Under the pieces are notes generated by a model that was not told where the DNA came from, did no database searches, and saw only the letters and a list, made by a program, of their open reading frames with translations. A program made the translations under genes and the position numbers. From an uncultured Pelagibacteraceae bacterium (GTDB lineage: Bacteria; Pseudomonadota; Alphaproteobacteria; Pelagibacterales; Pelagibacteraceae), in contig CACJBA010000004.1 in NCBI GenBank assembly GCA_902591535.1, positions 1 through 64,000 of the forward strand: DNA of 64,000 nucleotides, written 5' to 3'. Shown here piece after piece: positions 38,208 to 47,751 of the stretch; the first letter of the stretch is position 1, and every line of letters starts with the position of its first letter.

Positions 38208-39665
38208 CTATTTAATTTTTTGATCGTATTCACCGATCTTTCCAGTTTTTTGAAGTAAATCATCAATAAAATCAAAGATTTTTTTCTTTCTTTTATCCGA
38301 TGTTGTGCTTTCAGTTACAATTACCAATGAAGGTTTATTTGAGGAAGCTCTAATTAAACCCCATGAGCCATCCTCAAATGAAAATCTAACCCCATTTACA
38401 GTTAAAATATTATCTATTTCCTGTTCATCAATTTTAGTCTTATTATTTTTAATATTTTTAATTTGCTTCACCATTTGTTCAACTACTTCATATTTTTCCT
38501 CATCTTTGCAATATGGAGCCATGGTTGGTGATTGATAAGTAACAGGTATCTCGCTAACAATTTTACTCATTTTTTTGTGACTATTATCTAATAAATGACA
38601 TATATGAATTGCAGAATTGATACCATCGTCATAACCAAAACCTAATGGTTTATTAAAAAAGAAATGACCACTTTTTTCAAATCCTGCTAAAGCTTTTTCA
38701 GTATTCACTTTCCTTTTTATGTGTGAATGACCAGTTTTCCAATAAATAGTTTCACAATTATTTTCTAATAAAACTTTATCTTTTGAGAAAAGTCCTGTTG
38801 ATTTTACATCTACTACAAATTTTGAGTTTTTATGCTTTTTTGACAAGTCCCTAGCTATTAAAAGTCCAATTTTGTCTGAAAAAATTTCATTTCCATTGTC
38901 ATCAATAACTCCAACTCGATCCCCATCTCCATCAAACCCAAAACCTACATCAGCATTATTCTCTTTTACAGTTTTTGCAATTTCATGAAGCATCTCCATA
39001 TCTTCTGGATTTGGGTTGTATTTTGGAAAAGTCCAATCCAAGTTGCAATCTAGCTCAATAACATCACAGCCAATACCTCTCAAGATATCAGGGGCAAATG
39101 CTCCAGCAGTACCATTACCACATGCAACTACAGCTTTAATTTTTTTTTTTATTTTATTTTTCTGAATTAAATCTTCTTTATAAATTTTCTGAAAATTTTC
39201 TATTTGTGTCTCAGTACCTTTACCCTCTGTAAATTTTTGATTTAAAGTTATATCTTTTAACTCTTTCATCTCTTCACCTGCATGAGTCAGTCCCTTTTTG
39301 ATACCCATTTTGACACCTGTCCAACCATTTTCGTTATGACTTGCTGTCACCATTGCAACTGCATCAGCATCCAATTTAAACTGAGCAAAATAAACCATTG
39401 GAGATAATGACAAACCTAAGTCTTCAATATTACACCCAGTTGATATTAATCCTTTTTTAAGAGCTGTTTTTATTTCTTCACTATAAGATCTGTAATCATG
39501 ACCAACTATAATTCTTGGGCTGTTTTTTTTAGTGTGATTCTTTACTTGCGTTCCTAAACCTTTACCAAGATTCTCTATACCCTCTTGGTTTATATCTTTT
39601 TCATACAACCATCGAGCGTCATATTCCCTAAAGCCATAAGGATCTATTTTTATCTTTTGATTCAT
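38208..39665 (-). CDS. manB: Phosphomannomutase/phosphoglucomutase
   Basis: VTASHNENGWTGVKMG; VGFGFDGDGDRVGVIDDNG; GFEKSGHFFFNKPLGFGYDDGI. Confidence 0.92.
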   Translation of the reverse strand: MNQKIKIDPYGFREYDARWLYEKDINQEGIENLGKGLGTQVKNHTKKNSPRIIVGHDYRSYSEEIKTALKKGLISTGCNIEDLGLSLSPMVYFAQFKLDADAVAMVTASHNENGWTGVKMGIKKGLTHAGEEMKELKDITLNQKFTEGKGTETQIENFQKIYKEDLIQKNKIKKKIKAVVACGNGTAGAFAPDILRGIGCDVIELDCNLDWTFPKYNPNPEDMEMLHEIAKTVKENNADVGFGFDGDGDRVGVIDDNGNEIFSDKIGLLIARDLSKKHKNSKFVVDVKSTGLFSKDKVLLENNCETIYWKTGHSHIKRKVNTEKALAGFEKSGHFFFNKPLGFGYDDGINSAIHICHLLDNSHKKMSKIVSEIPVTYQSPTMAPYCKDEEKYEVVEQMVKQIKNIKNNKTKIDEQEIDNILTVNGVRFSFEDGSWGLIRASSNKPSLVIVTESTTSDKRKKKIFDFIDDLLQKTGKIGEYDQKIK

Positions 39666-39796
39666 TTGCTATTTACTTACTCTTTTATGTTAATTTCTTG
39701 AAAAAATTTTTATTTTTTTATTGAATATTATATTGTCGCGTTCTATAAATGTTCCATTGATTAAATGTTTATATAGTATATTTAGTCAAAGCGCCT

Positions 39797-39811
39797 ACAA
39801 CATATAGTTGT
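39797..39811. promoter_or_regulatory. Inverted repeat upstream of nrdA (possible NrdR-type operator)
   Basis: ACAAC-ATATA-GTTGT, 34-48 bp upstream of the nrdA ATG; a second imperfect dyad at 39762-39784 is centred 31 bp away. Confidence 0.35.
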
Positions 39812-39844
39812 TTTCGTACTAATAACAAAATATATTAACTATTT

Positions 39845-41782
39845 ATGAATAAGATTCTTTCTCAAGCACTCAAACAAGCTGTCTCTGAATACAGCCCTCA
39901 AGTTAAAGAAGTTTCAAAAGGAAATAGACCAGATCTTTTTTCTCTAAACAATGAAACTGAACTTTTTCAAAATGATAAAGGAATTATAATCAAGATCGAT
40001 CGATCTAGGGATGCAAATCTTACTGATTTTGGTAAAGCAACTTTGAAGGATAGATACCTTGGTCCAAATGAATCTTATCAAGACTTATTTGCAAGAGTTG
40101 CTAGCACATACTCTGACGATAACTTACATGCTCAAAGAATTTATAACTATATTAGTAATCTTTGGTTCATGCCAGCTACTCCAGTGTTGTCAAATGGTGG
40201 AACAAAAAGAGGATTGCCAATTTCATGTTTTTTAAATGAAGCATCAGATAGTTTAGGTGGAATTTTAGATCTTTGGAGTGAAAATGTTTGGCTTGCAGCA
40301 AAAGGTGGTGGTATTGGAAGTTATTGGGGTAACTTAAGATCCATAGGAGAAAAAATTGGTAAAGTTGGAAAAACTTCAGGAATAATTCCTTTTATAAAAG
40401 TCATGGACTCATTAACAATGGCAATTAGCCAAGGTTCATTAAGAAGAGGATCTGCTGCTTGTTATCTTCCAATTGATCATCCAGAAATTGAAGAGTTTAT
40501 AGAAATGAGAAGACCTACTGGAGGAGATCCAAATAGAAAAGCTTTAAATTTACATCATGGAGTTTTAGTTTCTGATGCATTCATGAGAGCTGTTGAAACT
40601 GACGAACAATGGGCTCTAAAAAGTCCAGCTGATGGAACTGTTCAACAAACAATTTCAGCAAGAAATTTATGGATTAGATTATTAACAGCTAGAATAGAAA
40701 CTGGTGAGCCATATATAATTTATATTGATACAGTTAATAGGCAAATTCCTCAGCATCATAAATTAGCAAACCTTACTGTTAAGACTTCTAATTTATGTAG
40801 TGAAATAACTTTGCCAACAGGAATTGATAAAGACGGAAGAGATAGAACTGCAGTTTGTTGTTTATCATCTTTAAATTTAGAAAAGTATGATGAGTGGAAA
40901 GATGATCCAGATATGATCGGTGATGTAATGAGATTTTTAGATAATGTATTATCTGATTTTATTAACAAAGCCCCTGATCAATTTAGAGATGCAAAATATT
41001 CAGCGGAAAGAGAAAGAAGTGTTGGTTTGGGTGTAATGGGTTTTCACTCTTTTTTACAAAAAAATAGAATTCCTTTAGAATCTGTGATGGCTAAATCATG
41101 GAATAAAAAAATATTTAAAAATATTGATGAAAAAGTTAATCAAGCATCTAAAGACTTAGCAGAAGAAAGAGGAGCTTGTCCAGATGCGGCTGAATATGGT
41201 TATCAAGAAAGATTTTCAAATAAAACAGCAATAGCTCCAACAGCTTCAATCTCAATTATTTGTGGCGGAGCATCTCCAGGGGTAGAGCCTATTGCAGCAA
41301 ATAGTTACACACATAAAACTTTATCGGGTTCATTTAATGTTAGAAATAGATATTTAGAGGAAATATTAGAAAGCCACGGTAAAAATGACGATGAAACATG
41401 GTCTACTATTACTACAAATCAAGGATCAGTTAGTCATTTAGATTTTTTAACTGAGTTAGAAAAAGATGTTTTCAAAACTGCGTTTGAACTTAATCAAAAC
41501 TGGATAATTGAACTTAGCGGAGATAGAACCTCTTATATTTCTCAAGCTCAATCTGTAAATTTATTTTTGCCAGCGGATGTTCATAAAAAAGAATTGCACA
41601 AAATTCATTTTGATGCATGGAAGAAAGGCCTAAAGAGTCTTTACTACTGTAGATCAAAATCAATTCAAAGAGCCGAAAATATTAATGATGCTAAATCAAC
41701 TGATATTATGGCTAACGTTTATAAAAACAAATCAACCAAAACTGAAGAACCAGAATATGAGGAGTGTTTATCATGTCAGTAG
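39845..41782 (+). CDS. nrdA: Ribonucleoside-diphosphate reductase alpha subunit
   Basis: FMPATPVLSNGGT; ISCFLNEASDSLGGI; KTSNLCSEI; IAPTASISIICGGASPGVEP; C-terminal CLSCQ. Confidence 0.93.
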   Translation: MNKILSQALKQAVSEYSPQVKEVSKGNRPDLFSLNNETELFQNDKGIIIKIDRSRDANLTDFGKATLKDRYLGPNESYQDLFARVASTYSDDNLHAQRIYNYISNLWFMPATPVLSNGGTKRGLPISCFLNEASDSLGGILDLWSENVWLAAKGGGIGSYWGNLRSIGEKIGKVGKTSGIIPFIKVMDSLTMAISQGSLRRGSAACYLPIDHPEIEEFIEMRRPTGGDPNRKALNLHHGVLVSDAFMRAVETDEQWALKSPADGTVQQTISARNLWIRLLTARIETGEPYIIYIDTVNRQIPQHHKLANLTVKTSNLCSEITLPTGIDKDGRDRTAVCCLSSLNLEKYDEWKDDPDMIGDVMRFLDNVLSDFINKAPDQFRDAKYSAERERSVGLGVMGFHSFLQKNRIPLESVMAKSWNKKIFKNIDEKVNQASKDLAEERGACPDAAEYGYQERFSNKTAIAPTASISIICGGASPGVEPIAANSYTHKTLSGSFNVRNRYLEEILESHGKNDDETWSTITTNQGSVSHLDFLTELEKDVFKTAFELNQNWIIELSGDRTSYISQAQSVNLFLPADVHKKELHKIHFDAWKKGLKSLYYCRSKSIQRAENINDAKSTDIMANVYKNKSTKTEEPEYEECLSCQ

Positions 41783-42801
41783 CCGAAAAAATAAATTCAG
41801 AAATTATACAAACTGAAAAAAAAATTATACAACCAAAAAAAATGGGATTGTTAGTTGAAAATCCTGTTTACAAACCTTTTAGATATCCATGGTGTTATGA
41901 TGCGTGGCTAACACAACAAAGAATTCATTGGCTACCAGAAGAAGTTCCTTTGGGAGATGACGTAAGAGATTGGCAAAAAAACTTGTCACAACCTGAAAAG
42001 AATTTATTAACTCAAATTTTTAGATTTTTTACTCAAGCAGACGTCGAAGTTAATAACTGTTACTTAAGACATTATACAACTGTATTTAAACCTACTGAAG
42101 TTTTAATGATGATGACAGCTTTTGCTGCAATGGAAACAGTACATGTTGCAGCTTACTCTCATTTATTAGATACGATAGGAATGCCTGAATCTGAATACTC
42201 AGCTTTTATGAAATATAAAGAGATGAAAGACAAATATGATTACATGCAAGACTTTAACGTAAATTCAAAAGAAGATATTGCAAAAACAGTTGCAGTCTTT
42301 AGTGCATTCACAGAAGGATTACAGCTGTTTGCAAGTTTTGCGATTTTATTAAATTTTCCAAGACGTAATAAAATGAAAGGTATGGGCCAAATTGTTACTT
42401 GGTCAGTTAGAGATGAAACTCTTCATTGTAATTCTATGATTAGAATTTTTAAAGAATTCATAAATGAAAATCCAGAAATCTGGACACCAAAATTAAAAAA
42501 AGAACTTTATGAAGCTTGCAGAACTATAATTGAGCATGAAGATGCTTTTATTGACTTGGCATTTGAAATGGGTCCAATGGAAGGTTTAACAGCTCAAGAA
42601 GTTAAGGATTATATTAGATTTATTGGTAATAGAAGATTGGTTCAATTAGGATTAGAACCAATTTATGATATTGATAAAAATCCTTTAACTTGGTTAGATA
42701 CGATGCTTAATGCGGTTGAACACATGAACTTTTTTGAAGGGCGTGCAACAGAGTATTCTAAAGCTTCAACTCAAGGTACCTGGGCAGAGGCATTTAGTTA
42801 A
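41773..42801 (+). CDS. nrdB: Ribonucleoside-diphosphate reductase beta subunit (ATG at 41773 preferred over the ORF-track GTG 41764)
   Basis: AMETVHVAAYSHLLDTIG, FTEGLQLFASFAILL, WSVRDETLHCNSMI carry R2 metal-ligand motifs and the Tyr; overlaps nrdA. Confidence 0.93.
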   Translation: MSVAEKINSEIIQTEKKIIQPKKMGLLVENPVYKPFRYPWCYDAWLTQQRIHWLPEEVPLGDDVRDWQKNLSQPEKNLLTQIFRFFTQADVEVNNCYLRHYTTVFKPTEVLMMMTAFAAMETVHVAAYSHLLDTIGMPESEYSAFMKYKEMKDKYDYMQDFNVNSKEDIAKTVAVFSAFTEGLQLFASFAILLNFPRRNKMKGMGQIVTWSVRDETLHCNSMIRIFKEFINENPEIWTPKLKKELYEACRTIIEHEDAFIDLAFEMGPMEGLTAQEVKDYIRFIGNRRLVQLGLEPIYDIDKNPLTWLDTMLNAVEHMNFFEGRATEYSKASTQGTWAEAFS

Positions 42802-42811
42802 TTTTTAAAAA

Positions 42812-43936
42812 TTATCTTTGATTTAATTGCATCACTTTTCGATGCTTGCTACCTTTGTAGCTTGCTAAAGGTCTAATAAGTTTATTAGCTGTATGCTGTT
42901 CCATAATATGAGCAGACCAACCAGTGATTCTAGATATAACAAATATTGGTGTAAAAAAATCTGTATCAAATCCCATTAAATGATAAGTAGGCCCGGTTGG
43001 ATAATCTACATTTGGATGAATATTCTTCTTATTAATCATTACTTTTTCAACAATATCGTAAATTTTCTCAAATTTTTTATCCTTTTTAAGTTTAGCAACT
43101 TTACCAAAATACTTTCTCATGGTTGGAACTCTAGAGTCTCCTGATTTATAAACTCTATGACCAAACCCCATAACTACTTCTTTATTTTTAAGAGCATTAT
43201 TGATCCATTTTAGTGCATTTTCTGGCTTTTTGATTTTGTTCATCATGTGCATTACTTCTTCATTAGCACCTCCATGTAATGGACCTTTTAAACTTGCTAT
43301 TGCTCCAGTAATTGCTCCATGGATGTCTGATAAACTACTTGTGATTGTTCTTGCTGTAAATGTTGAAACATTGAAGCTATGTTCAGCATATAAAATTAAA
43401 GAAACATCAAAAGCTTTCACTATTTCTTTTTGTGGGACTTTCCCAAAACACATATAGAAAAAGTTTTCTGAAAAAGACAATTCTTTTTTTGGTTTAATAA
43501 TTTTTTTTCCTTTTCTAATTCTATAAAAAGCAGCTAAGGCAGTAGGTGTTTTTGCAAAAATTCTTAAAGCTTTTCTCATATTAGCTTCAGGTGAAGAGTC
43601 TGTTGTTTCTTTGTCTTCTAATCCCATTACACTTACTGCTGTCCTTGCAACATCCATAGGATGAGATTTTTTAGGCATATGTCTAATAATTTCGTACAAA
43701 TTCTTTGTAAGCTCTCTATTATTTTTCTCTTCTTTTTCAAATTGTCTAAGCTCTATAGAATTAGGCAAATCTCTATTTAAAATTAAATAAGCCACCTCTT
43801 CAAATCTGCAATATTCACATAAATCTTGAGCAGCATAACCTCTATAAGTTAGAGAGTTAATTTCAGGCATTACTTTTGAAACTTCAGTTTCATCTACAAC
43901 GATGCCCAATAAACCTTTTTTGATATCATCACTCAT
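42812..43936 (-). CDS. prpC: 2-methylcitrate synthase / citrate synthase family
   Basis: GLLGIVVDETEVSKV, LTYRGYAAQDLCEYC; GPLHGGANEEVMHMM; MGFGHRVYKSGDSRVPTMRKY; adjacent to prpB/prpD. Confidence 0.88.
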   Translation of the reverse strand: MSDDIKKGLLGIVVDETEVSKVMPEINSLTYRGYAAQDLCEYCRFEEVAYLILNRDLPNSIELRQFEKEEKNNRELTKNLYEIIRHMPKKSHPMDVARTAVSVMGLEDKETTDSSPEANMRKALRIFAKTPTALAAFYRIRKGKKIIKPKKELSFSENFFYMCFGKVPQKEIVKAFDVSLILYAEHSFNVSTFTARTITSSLSDIHGAITGAIASLKGPLHGGANEEVMHMMNKIKKPENALKWINNALKNKEVVMGFGHRVYKSGDSRVPTMRKYFGKVAKLKKDKKFEKIYDIVEKVMINKKNIHPNVDYPTGPTYHLMGFDTDFFTPIFVISRITGWSAHIMEQHTANKLIRPLASYKGSKHRKVMQLNQR

Positions 43937-44832
43937 TATTCATGTCCTTCAGTACTAAAATTATAAATTTTTTCATCTAATGAATTATACTTTTCATAAT
44001 CAACTAGTTCATACAATCTTTTTCTAGTTTGCATTTTATCAATTATGTTGTTCTGATGTCCATTTGCATAAATGTCTCTCAATCCATCCTCTACATTTTT
44101 CATAGCTAATCTTTGAGTGGTTACTGGATAAATAACAATATTATAACCTAAATTTTCCAATTCTTTATAGCTGAATAACTTAGACTTACCAAATTCTGTC
44201 ATGTTTGCTAAGAGATAGCATGATAGTTCTTTTCGAACTTTTTCAAAGTCTTTTTCATGTTCCAATGCTTCAGGAAATATAATTTCAGCGCCAGCATCTA
44301 CATAGGCTTTGCATCTGTCGATCATTTTATCAATCCCCTCGACACTTTTTGCGTCTGAACGTGCAATAATTTTAAAGTTTTGATCATTTTTAGAACTTAC
44401 ACATTCTTTAATTTTTTTTACCATAGCATCTGTTGAAATAAGTTCTTTGTTATCAAGATGTCCACATCTTTTTCTCTCTATTTGATCTTCTAAATGAACA
44501 CCGGTAATTCCAAACTGCTCAAATGTTTCTATTGTTTCTTTGCATGATTTGAAGCCAGTATCTATATCAACAATAGTTGGTAAATTTGTTACTCTTGAAA
44601 TTAAATATGATCTTGTACTTACATCTTGCAATGTAGTTAAACCTATATCAGGAAAGCCAAGATCATTAGCCATCACACCCCCAGATACATAAACCGCATC
44701 ATAACCAATTTCTTCTATTAATTTTGCAGTTAGTGGATTATAAGCACCAGGCACTCTTAAAATTTTATTTGATTTTAGCTTTTCGCTAAAATCTATTCTC
44801 TTTTGAACTGGTTCTTTCTCAACAAAGTGCAT
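43936..44832 (-). CDS. prpB: 2-methylisocitrate lyase
   Basis: RVPGAYNPLTAKLIEEIGYDAVYVSGGVMAND; VDIDTGF; GVHLEDQIERKRCGHLDNKEL. Confidence 0.9.
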   Translation of the reverse strand: MHFVEKEPVQKRIDFSEKLKSNKILRVPGAYNPLTAKLIEEIGYDAVYVSGGVMANDLGFPDIGLTTLQDVSTRSYLISRVTNLPTIVDIDTGFKSCKETIETFEQFGITGVHLEDQIERKRCGHLDNKELISTDAMVKKIKECVSSKNDQNFKIIARSDAKSVEGIDKMIDRCKAYVDAGAEIIFPEALEHEKDFEKVRKELSCYLLANMTEFGKSKLFSYKELENLGYNIVIYPVTTQRLAMKNVEDGLRDIYANGHQNNIIDKMQTRKRLYELVDYEKYNSLDEKIYNFSTEGHE

Positions 44833-46334
44833 TAAAAAATTCCCTTTTTGATATTTCGTTTTAATTTATTTTTTCCTACTTCTATGTTCAACTTATCCAG
44901 TTGCCCAGATTTCAAACTTTTTAGATTTTGAACGTTTTTTAAAAACCTATCACTTTCTTTTTTACTAAGAATACTCTCAGTTAAAATTAGAAATTTATTA
45001 ATATAGTTTTTCCTTTTAAATGGTCTTGCTCCGTAAGGATGTGCATCTGCTCTATCGAGTTCTTCTTTAATTTTTTTTCCATTGTTCATCGTTACAATAA
45101 CTTTTGCACCAAATGATTTTTTTTTTGGATTAGGATCATGATACTTCTTAGTCCATTTTTTGTCTTCATAAGTTTTTATGGATCTCCAAATCTTTATAGT
45201 ACTTTTCCTATTAGCTCTGGCTTTAGTGTAAGATTTTACATGATGCCAATCTCCATCTTCTAAGGCTACTGCAAAAATATACATAATAGAGTGATCTAAA
45301 GTTTCTCTGCTAGCATTGGGGTCCATTTTTTGAGGATCATTAGCTCCCGTTCCAATTACATAATGTGTATGATGACTTGTGAAAATATCAATTTTTTTAA
45401 TAGCGTTTAAATTTGGAATTTTAGTTTTTAATTTTTTTGCTAAATCAATTAATGCTTGTGATTGATATTCAGCAGAATATTCTTTTGTATACGTCTCTAA
45501 AATAGCTTTTTTACTTTCACCTTTTTTTGGCAAAGGAACTTTGTAAGTTGCTTTTTTACCATTTAGAATTCGAGCTATTACACTATCTTCACCTTCATAG
45601 ATAGGACTTGGGGCTCCTTCACCTCTCATTGCTCTATCTACAGCCTCAATTGCAAGTTTACCAGCGTGGGCAGGAGCATAAGCTTTCCAACTTGAAATTT
45701 CTCCTTTTCTAGATTGTCTAGTTGATATAGTTGTATGAAGAGCTTGTTGAACTGCCTGATAAATAGTTTCCGTATTTAATTTTAACATTGCACCTAATCC
45801 AGCAGCAACGCTTGGTCCTAAGTGAGCAATATGATCTACTTTATGTTTGTGCAAACAAATACCTTTTACCAAATTCACTTGAACCTCATAAGCAGTAATA
45901 ATTCCTCTTAACAAATCTAAACCATTTTTATTATTTTGTTGGGCAACACTTATTAATGGAGGAATGTTATCTCCCGGATGACTATAATCTGCTGCTAGAA
46001 ATGTATCATGAAAATCAAGCTCTCTTACAGCTGTCCCATTTGACCAAGCTGCCCATTCACAATCAAATTTAAATTTAGAATTTACTCCAAATAAAGTTGC
46101 TCCTTTTTTTCTAGAATGTTTTAAAGCCATCTCTCTAGAAGATATAACTGGTTTTCTATTTAATGATGCAATAGCCACTGAAGCATTGTCGATTATTCTA
46201 TTTATTACCATTTCTATTGCGTCTTTGTTTAATTTAGCATTATCACTTGCTATCTCTGCTATTTTCCACGCAAGCTGTTTCTTCTTTGGAAGATTAATTT
46301 TTGATGGGTAAACTTTGACTTTATGTATTAACAA
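44832..46334 (-). CDS. prpD: 2-methylcitrate dehydratase
   Basis: MmgE/PrpD family: [64 protein letters not shown]. Confidence 0.92.
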   Translation of the reverse strand: MLIHKVKVYPSKINLPKKKQLAWKIAEIASDNAKLNKDAIEMVINRIIDNASVAIASLNRKPVISSREMALKHSRKKGATLFGVNSKFKFDCEWAAWSNGTAVRELDFHDTFLAADYSHPGDNIPPLISVAQQNNKNGLDLLRGIITAYEVQVNLVKGICLHKHKVDHIAHLGPSVAAGLGAMLKLNTETIYQAVQQALHTTISTRQSRKGEISSWKAYAPAHAGKLAIEAVDRAMRGEGAPSPIYEGEDSVIARILNGKKATYKVPLPKKGESKKAILETYTKEYSAEYQSQALIDLAKKLKTKIPNLNAIKKIDIFTSHHTHYVIGTGANDPQKMDPNASRETLDHSIMYIFAVALEDGDWHHVKSYTKARANRKSTIKIWRSIKTYEDKKWTKKYHDPNPKKKSFGAKVIVTMNNGKKIKEELDRADAHPYGARPFKRKNYINKFLILTESILSKKESDRFLKNVQNLKSLKSGQLDKLNIEVGKNKLKRNIKKGIF

Positions 46335-46386
46335 AATACCTCCTAATAAAGATTTTGTTTTAATAGCTATAAAAAATTAATCAATA

Positions 46387-47067
46387 TTAAAGATATTTAG
46401 ATATTATTTTCTCAATACCCACAAAGTCTTTTATCAAGTGATTATGATAAATTTCATCAACATTTTTTTCTGTATAACCATCTTCCAATAAAATCATTGG
46501 AATTTCTGCAGCTTTAGCTGCATTAGCATCCGACTCGCTGTCACCAACCATAATTGATCTATTTTTGTCACCATTTAAAATTTCAATTATTGTAGTTATA
46601 TGTCTTGGATCTGGCTTACAGTATTCAAATGTATTGTATCCAGCAACATATTCAAAATAATCATATATTCCAATTTTCTTTAATAGGTCAACTGCAAGAT
46701 GTTCTGTTTTATTTGTACATACCGCCATTGAAATACTTTCTTTTTTACACCAATTCAAAAATTCTTTTACTCCATTAAGTAGAGTACTTTCATTTAAAAT
46801 ATTTTTTCCATAAAAGGATATAAACTCATCTGTCATATCACTTTTAATTTTTTCATTAATTGATGTTAGTTCTTTTTTTGCCTGGCTCCATATAGACCTA
46901 CCAATCATAGCTCCAGCACCTTGTCCAACTGAGCTTTTTAAATCATCAAGTGATTTTGTCGGATATCCAAATTTTTTCATTACATGGTTATGAGCTAGCA
47001 TTAAATCTGGAGCTGTATCTACCAATGTTCCATCTAAATCAAATAAAACTGTAAATTTTTGTTTCAT
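46387..47067 (-). CDS. gph: HAD-family phosphoglycolate phosphatase-like protein
   Basis: VLFDLDGTLVDTAPDLMLAHN; MAVCTNKTEHLA; CKPDPRHI; IMVGDSESDANAAKAAEIP. Confidence 0.88.
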   Translation of the reverse strand: MKQKFTVLFDLDGTLVDTAPDLMLAHNHVMKKFGYPTKSLDDLKSSVGQGAGAMIGRSIWSQAKKELTSINEKIKSDMTDEFISFYGKNILNESTLLNGVKEFLNWCKKESISMAVCTNKTEHLAVDLLKKIGIYDYFEYVAGYNTFEYCKPDPRHITTIIEILNGDKNRSIMVGDSESDANAAKAAEIPMILLEDGYTEKNVDEIYHNHLIKDFVGIEKIISKYL

Positions 47068-47136
47068 TTTAAAAGTATTTTAAAGAAATAAATTGTGAAT
47101 TAATCAAGACATATACTTAATGTAAATCAATAATAA

Positions 47137-47748
47137 ATGGAAGTTATAAATCAAAATAAACTTAGAAAAAAATTTATAAAATTAGGGGTAAAGATGGTTG
47201 GTCCTGAAACTATTTTTTTTTCAAAAGACACGAAGATCGGAAAGAAGGTAACTATAGAACCATATGTTGTTATAGGTTCTAAGGTTAAAATTGGTAACAA
47301 TGTAACTATAAAATCTTTTTCACATTTAGAATCTTGTACAATTGAAAGCAAAGTTGAAATTGGTCCCTATGCTAGAATTAGACCTAACACAATTTTAAAA
47401 TCAGGATCTAAAGTAGGAAATTTTGTTGAAATTAAAAAAAGCACCTTAGGAAATAAATCAAAAGTAAACCATTTATCTTATGTAGGAGATACAATAATTG
47501 GAAAATCAGTAAATATAGGAGCAGGCACCATTACTTGTAATTATGACGGAGTTAATAAGAATAAGACAAGAATTAAAGATAAAGCATTTATAGGTTCAAA
47601 TTCTTCATTGGTTGCCCCAATTACTATAAATGAAAACAGTATTGTTGGAGCCGGATCGGTAATAACAAAGAATGTTAAAAAAAAATCTTTAGCATTAACA
47701 AGATCGCCACAATTAGAGATTAAGAATTATAAAAGAAAGAAAAAATAA
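47137..47748 (+). CDS. Stand-alone GlmU-type glucosamine-1-phosphate acetyltransferase (C-terminal beta-helix domain only)
   Basis: [63 protein letters not shown] aligns by eye to the GlmU C-domain; no nucleotidyltransferase domain in the ORF. Confidence 0.88.
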   Translation: MEVINQNKLRKKFIKLGVKMVGPETIFFSKDTKIGKKVTIEPYVVIGSKVKIGNNVTIKSFSHLESCTIESKVEIGPYARIRPNTILKSGSKVGNFVEIKKSTLGNKSKVNHLSYVGDTIIGKSVNIGAGTITCNYDGVNKNKTRIKDKAFIGSNSSLVAPITINENSIVGAGSVITKNVKKKSLALTRSPQLEIKNYKRKKK

Positions 47749-47751
47749 TTT

